A stretch of 64,000 bases of DNA, taken from NCBI GenBank assembly GCA_964448105.1, contig CAYUVK010000013.1:1-64000 (forward strand), written 5' to 3'. Every line of letters starts with the position of its first letter. Within the stretch, counting starts at the first letter, position 1. The position numbers and the translations under genes are program-made. Source of the stretch: CAVQBP01 sp964448105 (lineage in GTDB: Bacteria > Bacteroidota > Ignavibacteria > Ignavibacteriales > Ignavibacteriaceae). Of the stretch, positions 42,685-52,014 are shown piece after piece. The notes beneath the pieces were generated by a model. The model worked only from the letters and a program-made list of their open reading frames with translations, was not told the DNA's origin and made no database searches.

Positions 42685-43533
42685 ATGGTAAAAAATATAA
42701 CAATCTTATCTTTTATTTTCATTTTATTATTTACATATTTAAATTTATTTGGAGAAGATCTAAAAGTCATTGAAGAAAAAACATTCCCGATATCTCCCGG
42801 TAAAGATTTAAAGGTTGAAGCATCAAGCGGTGGTGTATCAGTTACTTCATGGGATAAAAATGAAGTTTATATTAAAATCCTTGGAAACGAAAAAGCAGAA
42901 GACAAAATGAAATTCAAATTTTATAATGATGAAAATGAAGTTGAAGTAATTGCAAAAAGGAAACATTGGTTATTCGACTGGTTTTCTAGTGGGATTAAGC
43001 TGCACTATGAAATTAAAGTTCCTTCAAGTTTTAATGTAAAAGTAGAAACCAGCGGGGGGAGTGTGTATACAACAAATATTTCGGGAAATATAAATATTTC
43101 AACATCCGGCGGGAGTATAAAATTTGAAAACGTTAATGGCATGTTAGACATGTCTACTTCAGGCGGAAGTATTTCCGGAATTAATTTTCGGGGAAATTTG
43201 GATGCTTCAACTTCAGGAGGAAGTTTAAATTTAACCGGAAGTGATTCTAAAATCAAAGCTTCAACTTCAGGCGGAAGTATCTTTCTAGACTATGAAGGAA
43301 TGAATAAAGGAATATATTTAAGCACATCAGGCGGAGGTATTCAAATAAAGCTTCCTGAAGATTTCAATGCATCAGCGAAAATGTATACTTCCGGAGGAGG
43401 AATTAGTTGTGAACTGACAGCCAATAACGTCAAAAAAATCTCATCTACAAAATTTGAAGCTGATTTAAATAAAGGCGGCAATCCGCTTATTGCAGAAACT
43501 TCCGGCGGGAGTATTACTGTTTTGAAGAAATAA
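42685..43533 (+). CDS. Secreted DUF4097-like beta-strand repeat protein (adhesin-like)
   Basis: 282 residues with a strong AGGAGG. Signal peptide at about 1-24 (ITILSFIFILLFTYLNLFGE). The body is a right-handed beta-repeat built of about eight units, each carrying (S/T)SGG: ASSGGVSVTSW, TSGGSVYTT, TSGGSIKFE, TSGGSISG, TSGGSLNLT, TSGGSIFLD, TSGGGIQI and TSGGSITVL. This is the signature of DUF4097/DUF4098 putative adhesins, usually exported to the envelope. Function in the cell is not known. It is monocistronic as far as can be seen: a structured element follows 107 bp after its stop and the next gene is convergent. Confidence 0.8.
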   Translation: MVKNITILSFIFILLFTYLNLFGEDLKVIEEKTFPISPGKDLKVEASSGGVSVTSWDKNEVYIKILGNEKAEDKMKFKFYNDENEVEVIAKRKHWLFDWFSSGIKLHYEIKVPSSFNVKVETSGGSVYTTNISGNINISTSGGSIKFENVNGMLDMSTSGGSISGINFRGNLDASTSGGSLNLTGSDSKIKASTSGGSIFLDYEGMNKGIYLSTSGGGIQIKLPEDFNASAKMYTSGGGISCELTANNVKKISSTKFEADLNKGGNPLIAETSGGSITVLKK

Positions 43534-43640
43534 TTGGATCTATTTAAATACTATCTTATCAGGCAAAAATTGGTGAGCTTACATACAACCCAAATTTGTA
43601 AGTTAAAAATCTTTTTTCATTTATTCATAAGAGAGCTTTA

Positions 43641-43732
43641 AAAAAAACAACCCACTGTTGGGGAAACAGTGGGTGCGACCCGTTACCATCAAAGGGCAGG
43701 GGAGAACCCTTTGAAAGGGTCAAATTTTATTT
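43641..43732. ncRNA. Compact structured element, bidirectional terminator or small RNA candidate
   Basis: Two adjacent structures. First, CCCACTGTT-5-AACAGTGGG (43651-43673). Second, an outer stem GACCC/GGGTC (43677-43681 with 43717-43721) enclosing TCAAAGGG-10-CCCTTTGA (43689-43714). On the minus strand the CCCACTGTT hairpin is followed by TTGTTTTTTTT, a good intrinsic terminator. On the plus strand the GACCC structure is followed by AAATTTTATTTTT. The nested stem plus terminator resembles a small RNA or leader on the minus strand, but no minus-strand gene lies just downstream. The rest of the 375-bp gap (43534-43908) has only the terminator at 43858. Confidence 0.45.
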
Positions 43733-43857
43733 TTGCTAGCGACAAAAATTTAATAACTAGAAAATTAGAAGTCAATAAGCTTTTGTTTTTAATTGTGTTA
43801 CCTTGTGCTTATTATCACTTAATTTCAAAATAATTTATCAAACAGTTAATTAATGAA

Positions 43858-43886
43858 AAGGTCTTTAGAAAATTTCTAAAGACCTT
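43858..43886 (-). terminator. Terminator of the Oar-like receptor gene
   Basis: Stem of 14 bp, AAGGTCTTTAGAAA (43858-43871) with TTTCTAAAGACCTT (43873-43886), 22 bp after the stop codon at 43909. On the minus strand a TTTTC tract follows. With almost no loop in between it can also fold on the other strand. Confidence 0.65.
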
Positions 43887-43908
43887 CAACTAAAAATATT
43901 CTAATAAA

Positions 43909-46900
43909 TTAAAAAGTGTATCTAACACCTAACTGCATTCTCCATCTTGAAAATATATTGTCAGCGGCAAATGGAGTGTTATTGGCGGGAGCAGAAAAAG
44001 TATACACATTTCTACCTGTTGCAGCATCAGTTCCAGCTTTTCTTGCCATTATATAAGTGCTGAATACACTGCTGTCCCATCCCCAATCGCTATTAAATAA
44101 GTTAAGTAAATTAAGCACATCATAATTTATGGTAAATCTATGTCCGGGTATAACCGGAATATCTTGAGAGATATGCAGATCAACATAGTTAACCCACGGG
44201 TTTCTAGATGCATTTCGTTCTGCAATTTGACCACGGTGAGAGCTTAAATAATCATTGTTGTTTATAAATCCATTTAAAGCATCATACATACTTTGGTTAC
44301 GCGTAAAAACACCGTTTGAAACACTACCCAATTCAATATCATTATCATCTTTGGGTATATAGAATAAATCATTTTGATCGAAACCGTCATTATTTATATC
44401 GCTTCCATATATAAACGAGAAAGGAGCCCCGGACTGCCCGTTATAAAATAATGATATTGTGGTAGGTGCATCTTTTATAAATTCATCTGTATAGGTAAGT
44501 GACACAAAAATACGGCCACGAATTTCATACTGAGATGTTGAAAGTACTGGGTTGTTTGGGTCGCCGGCAATAGGGTTATATCTCATTTGTGAACGAGCTT
44601 GTGAAGAATTCACACTGTTTAAATCCTCAGCTCTTCCATACGTATAACCGGTATTAACGGAAAGACCTCTAGCAACATTTCGTTGTAGCTGGAAAGTGAG
44701 ATTATATGAATATCCTTCATTAGTATTTTTTAAGTACATAACATCAAAGAAATTACTGTTTTTGCTGTCAGTTCCACCATATAACGGCCTGGTATCGTTA
44801 GGTCCATTTGCAGTTAAGGTCGAAGGATTATCATGATTTGCAATATTTAATTTTTCATAAACAAAATCGTTAACTGATTTTGAATATTGGAATTCAACAG
44901 TACCAGTAAAATCAAAAGGTAACTGACGGTCAACACCGGCATCAAATCTTAAAACCTGGGGCATTTTCAAATTTGGATCACTTAAGTCAATTTCTGCCGT
45001 TCGTGCTGCAGAAAAAGTTCCGGGATCTCCAGGGCCAGGAATATTATTAGCATTAGCTGAAAATTGTAAATCGGTTCCGCTGCCTCTAACCTCAAACTGT
45101 GTATTTCCAGAGTTGCCATATTGATTGGATATCCAAACATAAGCCGGTCTTCCACTGAAAATTCCGACTCCACCCCTTAATTGAATTGTCTTGTCGCTAT
45201 TAATATCCCAATTAAAACCAACACGAGGAGCCCAAAGTAAATTACCGCTTGGCGCAGATGCAGTTGATATTCCAGGGAAATAATAACTAACCGAGTCATT
45301 CTGAAGAGGTTTGTCAGGATAAGTTGGTATATCAACTCTTAATCCATAAGTTAACCTGAAGTTAGGCATAACTTGCCATTCATCTTGTGCATAAAAGCCA
45401 TATTGATTAACCGAAAAAGCAGCTGCCCCGTCACCTACTGATGGGATCACTCTCTGATAAAAACCAACATTACCAGCCTCAAAATCTGCTAGACTATAAT
45501 ATTGGTAATAGCCGCCGAAGGATCTTAAAAATAAATTTGTGAAAGAGAAGAATTCATTATGAGTTCCAATAGTAATTGTGTGATCACCAGCGAAATAAGA
45601 AAAATTATCACTTAACTCAAAAATGTCTTGATCAAGTCTGTTTGCAGATGAATACCTGTCAGTTCCCATATGATATTGCACTCCGTTTTCATCAACTTCA
45701 ACTTCCGGTAATAAAGTACCTTCCGGACCTCTTTTATCCCGTATGGTGGTATATCCGAGTACTAATTCATTTGCCATGTTATTACCAAACGTACTATTCA
45801 ATTGAGCAACAATATTATTTGTTTGGTTTTTAAACTGATAAAGATATGAATCAAAACTGAATGCAGTAGATGATGATCTGTTTCCAAGGATATCATCAGT
45901 AGCATTTACAAAATTGTAATGTAGATTTAATTTCTGGTTCTCCGAAATATTAAAATCTAAACGGGCGAAAATTTTATCTGTCGGTCGTTTGAGCGTGAAT
46001 TCATTATACCCACCAGCATTAAATCCCCGGCTTGCTAAAGTTGATTTAATTTGATTTGCAACAGATTCGATACCTGCTGTCCCCGAAGATAAAGAAACAT
46101 TGGGTTCCGGTTCATTTCGTCCGGTAATTTCTCCATTTAAGAAGAAGAAAATTTTATCTCTCTGTATAGGACCCCCTAAACGAAAACCATACTGCCATTC
46201 TTTAAAGTCACCTACAGGTTTATCCTTTCCATCATAATTTTTTCCTACGAGGCTTTGATTTCTACCATATCCAAATACAGATCCGTGAAATTCATTTGTA
46301 CCGCTTCTGGTAATAGCATTTATTCCTCCACCTGTGAAACCCCCAAGTCTTACATCAAAAGGAGCAATTACTACTTGAAATTCCTGTATAGCGTCAAGGC
46401 TTATAGGATTTGTACTTGCTTGCCCGCCTGGAGTACCTGAAGAACCCAAACCAAACAAATCATTATATTGTGTTCCATCAATCTGAATATTATTATATCT
46501 ATTGCTTCTACCAGCCGCCTGACTTCCCCGGGCTTGATCATTTGCTCCTGAAAACATTGGAGACATCTTTGCAAAGTTTGCAAAACTTCTGCTGACAGTA
46601 GGGATATCCGCTATTTGTTTTGCCGTGACGTTTTGTGCAGAGCCAGTTCTGTTTTCATTTATAACGGCGCTTCTGTTTGCTGAAACTGTAACACTTGATA
46701 GTTCTATAGTTGTTTCAGAAAGTTTTACATCTAAAGTATATGCTTCACCAAGATGTAACCTGTCTATTGTTAATTTTTGTGTTTTATATCCGACATAAGA
46801 AACTGTTATTTCGTACGGTCCGCCAACTTTTACAGCTGTAAAATTATAATTACCGTTTGAACGGGTAGTTGTTCCATATTGGGTACCTGTAGGTTCATGT

Positions 46901-47058
46901 ACTGCGATTATACTTGCAGATGGTAATGGTTCACCATTCTGGTCTGTAACGGTTCCTTGAATTGCTGCTGTTGTTACTCCCTGGGCTAATGTTAAGTTAG
47001 AACTTAAGATTACCCCAATAAATAATATTATTAGAAGCTTAGGTAAAGCTTTCTTCAT
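43909..47058 (-). CDS. Oar-like TonB-dependent receptor
   Basis: 1049 residues with AGGAGG before the ATG. Signal peptide at 1-25 (PKLLIILFIGVILSSNLTLA). CarboxypepD_reg domain at about 30-110 (AIQGTVTDQNGEPLPSASII, YVGYKTQKL). Plug at about 130-260 (SRSFANFAKMSPMFSG, RYNNIQIDGTQYNDLFGLG, NPISLDAIQEFQVVIAPFD, GGINAITRSGTNEFHGS). A long barrel of aromatic-rich strands ends with the terminal phenylalanine (QLGVRYTF). This layout is that of Oar-type receptors, outer-membrane proteins of unknown or protein-type ligands. It is encoded alone, with a terminator at 43858-43886, and divergent from the sensor kinase gene. Confidence 0.9.
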   Translation of the reverse strand: MKKALPKLLIILFIGVILSSNLTLAQGVTTAAIQGTVTDQNGEPLPSASIIAVHEPTGTQYGTTTRSNGNYNFTAVKVGGPYEITVSYVGYKTQKLTIDRLHLGEAYTLDVKLSETTIELSSVTVSANRSAVINENRTGSAQNVTAKQIADIPTVSRSFANFAKMSPMFSGANDQARGSQAAGRSNRYNNIQIDGTQYNDLFGLGSSGTPGGQASTNPISLDAIQEFQVVIAPFDVRLGGFTGGGINAITRSGTNEFHGSVFGYGRNQSLVGKNYDGKDKPVGDFKEWQYGFRLGGPIQRDKIFFFLNGEITGRNEPEPNVSLSSGTAGIESVANQIKSTLASRGFNAGGYNEFTLKRPTDKIFARLDFNISENQKLNLHYNFVNATDDILGNRSSSTAFSFDSYLYQFKNQTNNIVAQLNSTFGNNMANELVLGYTTIRDKRGPEGTLLPEVEVDENGVQYHMGTDRYSSANRLDQDIFELSDNFSYFAGDHTITIGTHNEFFSFTNLFLRSFGGYYQYYSLADFEAGNVGFYQRVIPSVGDGAAAFSVNQYGFYAQDEWQVMPNFRLTYGLRVDIPTYPDKPLQNDSVSYYFPGISTASAPSGNLLWAPRVGFNWDINSDKTIQLRGGVGIFSGRPAYVWISNQYGNSGNTQFEVRGSGTDLQFSANANNIPGPGDPGTFSAARTAEIDLSDPNLKMPQVLRFDAGVDRQLPFDFTGTVEFQYSKSVNDFVYEKLNIANHDNPSTLTANGPNDTRPLYGGTDSKNSNFFDVMYLKNTNEGYSYNLTFQLQRNVARGLSVNTGYTYGRAEDLNSVNSSQARSQMRYNPIAGDPNNPVLSTSQYEIRGRIFVSLTYTDEFIKDAPTTISLFYNGQSGAPFSFIYGSDINNDGFDQNDLFYIPKDDNDIELGSVSNGVFTRNQSMYDALNGFINNNDYLSSHRGQIAERNASRNPWVNYVDLHISQDIPVIPGHRFTINYDVLNLLNLFNSDWGWDSSVFSTYIMARKAGTDAATGRNVYTFSAPANNTPFAADNIFSRWRMQLGVRYTF

Positions 47059-47454
47059 TAGAACCTCCTATTAATACTTGTTAATGGATTTATGTATATA
47101 ATATTTTAGTTAAGGATTTGACTATTTTTAAAAAAATAGTGCCCCAAATTCTTAATACCTAATATCTATTAAAAATTTTTTTCAGGCAATAAAAAAATAA
47201 AAATTAATAAATAATTAATATTAAAGAATAGAATATTCTTCAAATTTAAGGGATTTGAAATTTACGAATCGAAAAATTTTTTAAGGTTAGGCAGACTTGT
47301 TTTAGGTATTCCTTAATATTTCCCTTGATAAATCACAAATAAACTACATTAGTAGAAATGAATTTTGTCACAATAACATATAAATATTTTGTCTAAAGTT
47401 ATTTTTTGTTTTAAAATTAAATATTTTTAAGCAACAGGGTAGGTTTATTTAAGT
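47059..47454. other. Divergent intergenic region between the Oar-like receptor and the sensor kinase
   Basis: About 400 bp, very AT-rich. The only structure I can point to is TTCAAAT-7-ATTTGAA (47239-47259) next to a GAATATTC palindrome. No convincing -33/-7 pair or sigma-54 element could be found for either gene, although both must have their promoters here. Confidence 0.4.
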
Positions 47455-49236
47455 ATGCCTTTTATAAAAGAAATAAAAACAATTAATGCAGCACTCCTAT
47501 TTATTTTAATAGTTATTATCGGGATAGGTTTTATCACCTATCAGTCTATTAATCAAATTTTTGACTATACCGAATCTAAAAACCTATCTTATAGTACACT
47601 TAATTTAATTGAGGATATATTATCTCATGTTGCCATAGCAGAAGAAGGGCAAAGAAGCTATTTCCTTACAGGAAATGGTATTTATCTTGATTCTTATAAT
47701 TCCTCACAAGCAGTATTAAATTCAGATATGAAAAAACTTGACAACTTGCTGGAGGGGAAATTTATTCAAATCGGCAAAGCTGATAGCCTTGTGGCATTGA
47801 TAAATACAAGACTTTCTTTTTTAGACAATAAAATTGTTCAGCAAGAGAAAGGCAAAACGGATATTGAAGTTAAGAATATTAAAGCTGGTTTGAGTAAGAA
47901 ATATGTAGATAAAGTCCGGAGTATTGCTTCTTCTATGGAAAACTATGAGTATGAACTTTTAAAATTAAAAGATGAAGGTGCGGTATCAACTATAAGAAAA
48001 ACTTCAATTACGATTTTAATTGGCACTCTAATTACATGTATAATTTTCCTTATGGTTTTCTATATCCTTAGTAAAGAAATAGTTGAAAGGAAAAATGTTG
48101 AAAATCAAATAAGGCAGGAAAGAGACTTTTCCGAAAGGTTATTAAACAGCAGTATCGACGGAATTGTTGCATATGATCAAAATTTAATCTTTACGCTTTG
48201 GAATCCCGGTATGGAAAATTTAACCGGTATAAATAAATCTGAAGTTTTGGGGAAAAATATTTTTAAAAGATTCCCCTTGCTTGAAAAAATAGGGGAAGAT
48301 AAAAATGTTCTTGAGACTTTGAAAGGTAATTACGCAATTGTAAAAGACAAATTCTTTTCAATCCCCGAAACAAGGAAGAAAGGCTATGTTGAAGCATATT
48401 ATTCACCAATATATAACCCGGAAAGAGAAATAATTGGCGGTCTTGTTATTATAAGAGATAGAACAAAAAGGAAACTTGCTTTAGAAGCTCTTGAGAAAGC
48501 AAAAAAAGATCTTGAAAAAAGAGTTGAAGAAAGAACATCAGATTTAATTAAAGTGAATGAAGAACTTAGAAGAGAAATTAAACAAAGGGAAGAAGCTCAG
48601 GAACAAATAAACAATTCACTGAAAGAAAAAGTAGTTCTATTAAGGGAAATTCATCACCGCGTAAAAAATAATCTGCAGGTTATTTCCAGCTTATTGAATC
48701 TTCAGTCAGGATATATTTTAGATAAAAAATCTCTTGAAGTTTTTAGGGAAAGTCAGAACAGGGTTAGATCAATGGCACTGGTTCATGAAAAACTTTACAG
48801 GTCAAAATCTTTAAATAAAATAGAATTTTCCGATTACATTAATTCTCTTGCAAGGGATTTATTTAATTCATATAGTGTTGACAGCAAGCGGATTTCTTTT
48901 ATTAGTAATTTTGAAGGAACTTTCCTGGAAGTCGATACTGGAATTTTGTGCGGCTTAATTGTTAATGAACTTATTTCAAATTCATTAAAGCATGCCTTTC
49001 CGGATGGTAAAAAGGGAGAAATATATGTAAGCATGCATCTGAATCCCGATAGCAAATATGATTTAATCATAAAAGATAACGGCATTGGATTTCCAAGTGA
49101 TATCGATTTTAGAAATACCGATTCACTAGGTCTTCAATTGGTCACTTCACTTACATCCCAGTTAGGAGGGGAAATAAAACTGGAAGGAAATGGTTATACG
49201 AAATTTGAGATAATCTTCCCCAATCATAGCAGCTAA
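47455..49236 (+). CDS. Sensor histidine kinase with CHASE3, PAS and HisKA_2 domains
   Basis: 593 residues. Helix at about 13-33, a periplasmic CHASE3 domain at about 37-180 (VAIAEEGQRSYFLTGNG is its hallmark), and a second helix at about 183-203. A PAS domain covers about 220-340 (LNSSIDGIVAYDQNLIFTLW, GKNIFKRFP, EAYYSPIYN). A coiled coil covers about 345-395. The HisKA_2 phospho-acceptor block is LREIHHRVKNNLQVISSLL, followed by an ATPase domain with N box NELISNSLKHAF, DNGIGFP and SLGLQLV. It has no receiver domain and no regulator beside it, so it is an orphan kinase. It is convergent with the small periplasmic gene that follows. Confidence 0.92.
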   Translation: MPFIKEIKTINAALLFILIVIIGIGFITYQSINQIFDYTESKNLSYSTLNLIEDILSHVAIAEEGQRSYFLTGNGIYLDSYNSSQAVLNSDMKKLDNLLEGKFIQIGKADSLVALINTRLSFLDNKIVQQEKGKTDIEVKNIKAGLSKKYVDKVRSIASSMENYEYELLKLKDEGAVSTIRKTSITILIGTLITCIIFLMVFYILSKEIVERKNVENQIRQERDFSERLLNSSIDGIVAYDQNLIFTLWNPGMENLTGINKSEVLGKNIFKRFPLLEKIGEDKNVLETLKGNYAIVKDKFFSIPETRKKGYVEAYYSPIYNPEREIIGGLVIIRDRTKRKLALEALEKAKKDLEKRVEERTSDLIKVNEELRREIKQREEAQEQINNSLKEKVVLLREIHHRVKNNLQVISSLLNLQSGYILDKKSLEVFRESQNRVRSMALVHEKLYRSKSLNKIEFSDYINSLARDLFNSYSVDSKRISFISNFEGTFLEVDTGILCGLIVNELISNSLKHAFPDGKKGEIYVSMHLNPDSKYDLIIKDNGIGFPSDIDFRNTDSLGLQLVTSLTSQLGGEIKLEGNGYTKFEIIFPNHSS

Positions 49237-49272
49237 CACAGTTTTTTTATAAAGCCGCGTTAGTGTATAAAA

Positions 49273-49617
49273 TTAAAACTTATTTAAAGCTCTTTTATTT
49301 ACCTCATTAAAGAAATCATCTTTAATGATTTCATATTTCGCTTTTTGTTTTTCATTCAGCAATGTTTCAATATCATCTTTGGATTTTTTTTGGTTCTCGG
49401 AAGTATTACCACCGTCGGTTAAATCTTTAATATAATTTGATAATATAACTTTCACCTTATCCGTCTGCTCATCCGACAATATAACTTTCTGCTTAAGTTT
49501 AAGTGCCATAATTTCCGAAACATCTTTAGTCTGCTGCGAAAACAAATTTGATGGTATTAGTAGCAGAATAAAAAACGCAAATAAAATAAAAATATTTAAT
49601 GAATTTTTATTCTTCAT
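49273..49617 (-). CDS. Small periplasmic protein, Spy/CpxP-like in character
   Basis: 114 residues. A signal peptide (FILFAFFILLLIPSNLFSQ) is followed by a helical, strongly charged mature part. VILSDEQTDKVKVILSNYI and IETLLNEKQKAKYEIIKDDF look like the two LTxxQ-type helices of Spy/CpxP relatives (L-x-x-E-Q-x-x-K-V; L-N-E-K-Q-K-A-K-Y). That family comprises periplasmic chaperones or metal/stress sensors. The assignment rests on pattern and size only. It ends 36 bp from the sensor kinase stop and is convergent with it. Confidence 0.5.
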   Translation of the reverse strand: MKNKNSLNIFILFAFFILLLIPSNLFSQQTKDVSEIMALKLKQKVILSDEQTDKVKVILSNYIKDLTDGGNTSENQKKSKDDIETLLNEKQKAKYEIIKDDFFNEVNKRALNKF

Positions 49618-50045
49618 TTTTTACTCAGTAAATGAACACATTTTAATCTAACACGATAATTCAGTAATGTCAAATGTTTTATTTAAAATGAGCTACAATT
49701 TAAAAAACATATTGTTCCGTTATGATATGTGATTGTGTTATCAAATTGCAAAATTTTAATAGAATTACAGGAAGATTGGTTCGATAAATAGAAGATAGCA
49801 TAGTTTTGGAATATAAACTATGCTTGAGGGTGTAATCACCTAATTGATTTATCCTTGTTATAACAACTAAAAAAAATAATTGAAGAATAGTCAAATCGGA
49901 TTTCAACGTTATTTTTAATTTAATTATTTTTGTTAACGAAAAAATTAAAATTAAACATTATTTGAAAAATAAAGTTACGATAGAGTCTGTTCCATCAATC
50001 TATAAAAAATGTTAATGATAGGTAGCTCAATACAGGAAAGGGAAA
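49618..50045. other. Intergenic region upstream of phosphofructokinase
   Basis: About 430 bp, AT-rich, between two divergent genes. A 68-codon frame on the minus strand (49700-49906) has no recognisable domain and no ribosome-binding site and is treated as chance. GGAAAGGG at about 50034-50041 is the ribosome-binding site of the next gene. I see no clear promoter or hairpin. Confidence 0.4.
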
Positions 50046-51143
50046 ATGGCTAAATCTAAAGTAAGAAAAATAGGAATTTTAACAGGCGGAGGTGATTGCC
50101 CGGGACTTAATGCAGTAATTAGAGGCGTAACTAAACCGGCACAAGATTACGGTATGGCTGTATTCGGGATACTAGACGGCTTTGAAGGTCTGGTTGAAGG
50201 GAGAGCAAGGGAATTAAAAAATGAAGATGTTTCCGGGATACTTGCCAGGGGAGGCACTATTTTAGGTTCTTCAAATAAAGGTGATCCGTTTCATTGGCCG
50301 GTTGAAAAGGATGGTAAAATTGAAATTGTTGATAAATCTGCCGCAGCTTTACGTAATTATGAAATTTGGGGACTGGATGCTTTAATTGCTATTGGCGGTG
50401 ACGGTACAATGCATATTTGTAATAAGCTTAGCCAAATGGGAATAAATGTTATTGGTGTTCCTAAAACTATTGATAATGATCTTGACGCAACGGATCTAAC
50501 CTTCGGGCACGATTCGGCTGTATTTGTGGTTTCCGAAGCTCTCGATAGGCTGCATACAACTGCATCATCTCATCATAGAGTTATTGTAGTGGAAGTGATG
50601 GGAAGATATGCAGGCTGGATTGCTTTAAATGGCGGATTAGCCGGCGGTGCCGATATAATTTTAATTCCTGAAATTCCTTTTTCGTGGGAAAAAATATACG
50701 ATAAGATTTTAAACCGTGAAATTATGGGGAAAAAGTTTAGTCTGGTTTGTGCTGCTGAAGGTGCTAAACCGGCTGGAGGAGGAATGGTTACAAGGGGTGA
50801 AGATATAAAAAGGCATGATCCTATACAGCTTGGCGGTATTGCTGAAGTAGTGGCAAAAAAAATTGAAGAAAATACTAAAAGGGAAACAAGAGTTACTGTG
50901 TTAGGTCATACACAGCGCGGCGGGAGCCCGACCCCTTTTGATAGAATATTATCGACAAAATTTGGTGCCTTTGCGGTTCAGCTTGCCGCTGAAGGAAAAT
51001 TCAGCAGGATGGTGGCTTTAAAAGGAAACGAAGTTAAGAATGTAAAGATTATTGATGCAATCTCCAGGCAGAAATTAGTAAAACCTGATACTCAAGCACT
51101 AATTGCAGCAAAGGCTGTGGGGATTTCTTTCGGCGATTCTTAA
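50046..51143 (+). CDS. pfkA: 6-phosphofructokinase
   Basis: 365 residues. It phosphorylates fructose 6-phosphate to the 1,6-bisphosphate, the committed step of glycolysis. Motifs in order: GILTGGGDCPGLNAVIRG (nucleotide loop), IAIGGDGTM, GVPKTIDNDLDATD (catalytic aspartates), SSHHRVIVVEVMGRYAGW, and GHTQRGGSPTPFDR. The glycine in GGDGT is the ATP-type residue, while the lysine in PKTIDND is the residue typical of PPi-type enzymes. This combination is seen in the so-called mixed-substrate (group III) enzymes, so phosphoryl donor should be considered open. It stands alone and is followed by tRNA-Asp. Confidence 0.93.
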   Translation: MAKSKVRKIGILTGGGDCPGLNAVIRGVTKPAQDYGMAVFGILDGFEGLVEGRARELKNEDVSGILARGGTILGSSNKGDPFHWPVEKDGKIEIVDKSAAALRNYEIWGLDALIAIGGDGTMHICNKLSQMGINVIGVPKTIDNDLDATDLTFGHDSAVFVVSEALDRLHTTASSHHRVIVVEVMGRYAGWIALNGGLAGGADIILIPEIPFSWEKIYDKILNREIMGKKFSLVCAAEGAKPAGGGMVTRGEDIKRHDPIQLGGIAEVVAKKIEENTKRETRVTVLGHTQRGGSPTPFDRILSTKFGAFAVQLAAEGKFSRMVALKGNEVKNVKIIDAISRQKLVKPDTQALIAAKAVGISFGDS

Positions 51144-51161
51144 AGAGTGATTTTTAGATAG

Positions 51162-51192
51162 TTGATTTTAGTATAACCATACTATATATTTG
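51162..51192 (+). promoter_or_regulatory. Bacteroidota-type promoter of tRNA-Asp
   Basis: TTG at 51162-51164, 20 bases, TATATTTG at 51185-51192; this fits the TTTG / TAnnTTTG (-33/-7) promoter of Bacteroidota. A start about 7 bases later gives a leader of about 27 nt before the tRNA. The same element with the same 20-base spacing precedes lexA. Confidence 0.55.
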
Positions 51193-51225
51193 GTTAGTTT
51201 TTAAGATGGTAGTTCTTTAATTTTT

Positions 51226-51299
51226 GGGGTCGTAGTTCAGTTGGTTAGAACGCCTGCCTGTCACGCAGGAGGTCGCGAGTTCGAGTCTCGTCGACCCCG
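51226..51299 (+). tRNA. tRNA-Asp (anticodon GTC)
   Basis: 74 nt. The acceptor stem GGGGTCG pairs with CGACCCC, with discriminator G at 51299. The anticodon stem CCTGC/GCAGG encloses the loop CTGTCAC with GTC at 51260-51262. The T arm carries GTTCGAGTC. The 3' CCA is not encoded. Confidence 0.97.
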
Positions 51300-51580
51300 C
51301 TTGGTTGTGAAATATTTTGAATGTGAATGTTTTTTTGATTTTATAGATTGGAGCTTTTGATAAAAATATTGAAGTGTTTATTCTTAAATTTATTGTTACA
51401 GTAGGATTTCCCAAATATTGATGAATCTCCTTTTTACCTTCATCAAGATTACATTAATATTGAACATTTCATTTTTTTAGGGATTTAAATAAATAACATT
51501 TCATTTTACTTCTTCGGTATATCCACTAAGTATTTTGAATTAAATAATAAAAAATAATAAATAACAAAAGGAAAAGTATC
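51300..51580. other. Leader region of the RRM protein gene
   Basis: AT-rich; contains a direct repeat AACATTTCATTTT (about 51465-51477 and 51497-51509) and AAAGGAAAA as ribosome-binding site before the ATG at 51581. A long leader would be usual for cold-shock-type RRM genes, but I see no stable structure. Confidence 0.35.
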
Positions 51581-51916
51581 ATGAACATTTTCGTGGGTAA
51601 TTTATCCAAGGATGTTACCGAGGATGATCTCCAAAACCTATTTTCAGAATTTGGAAACGTAAGGAGTGTGAAGGTAATAAAAGATTTATTCTCAGGTGAA
51701 TCAAAAGGATTCGGCTTTTTAGAAATGCCTGGCCTGGCAGAAGCACAAAAAGCTATTAACGATTTGAATACAAGGGAATTAAAAGGGAAGAAAATAACAG
51801 TGAATGAAGCCAGACCGCGTAACGATAAAAGAAGACCCGGCGGCGGTGGAAGAGGTGGTAATAGAGGCGGCAGCAGCGGTGGAAATCGCGGCGGCGGCGG
51901 AAGAAGAGGCTGGTAA
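51581..51916 (+). CDS. Glycine-rich RNA-binding protein with one RRM domain
   Basis: 111 residues. One RRM (about 1-80) with RNP2 NIFVGNL and RNP1 SKGFGFLEM, then a flexible tail of glycine and arginine (RRPGGGGRGGNRGG, continuing to the end RRGW). This is the standard form of bacterial RRM proteins (Rbp family of cyanobacteria, also widespread in Chlorobi and Bacteroidota), which bind single-stranded RNA and are often cold-induced. It is a single gene closed by a terminator at 51946. A proline-rich antisense frame mirrors the glycine tail and is an artefact. Confidence 0.93.
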   Translation: MNIFVGNLSKDVTEDDLQNLFSEFGNVRSVKVIKDLFSGESKGFGFLEMPGLAEAQKAINDLNTRELKGKKITVNEARPRNDKRRPGGGGRGGNRGGSSGGNRGGGGRRGW

Positions 51917-51945
51917 TATCTTCTCTCCAAATATTGTTTAAAAAG

Positions 51946-51972
51946 AACCCGGATTATTGTCCGGGTTTTTTT
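51946..51972 (+). terminator. Rho-independent terminator after the RRM gene
   Basis: AACCCGGA (51946-51953) with TCCGGGTT (51960-51967), 6-nt loop, followed by TTTTT. Confidence 0.9.
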
Positions 51973-52014
51973 ATTTGATCTTTAATACTTGTAAAAATTT
52001 TTTTACCCAACCTC

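Noticed and set aside
43005..43256. Antisense frame with repeated LPPxV motifs inside the DUF4097-like gene
   Set aside because: It is the complement of the TSGG repeats and has no start signal.
49700..49906. 68-codon minus-strand frame
   Set aside because: AT-rich chance frame, no ribosome-binding site, signal or domain; it covers the probable promoter region of pfkA.
51526..51930. 134-codon proline-rich frame antisense to the RRM gene
   Set aside because: The proline run is the mirror of the glycine/arginine tail of the RRM protein.
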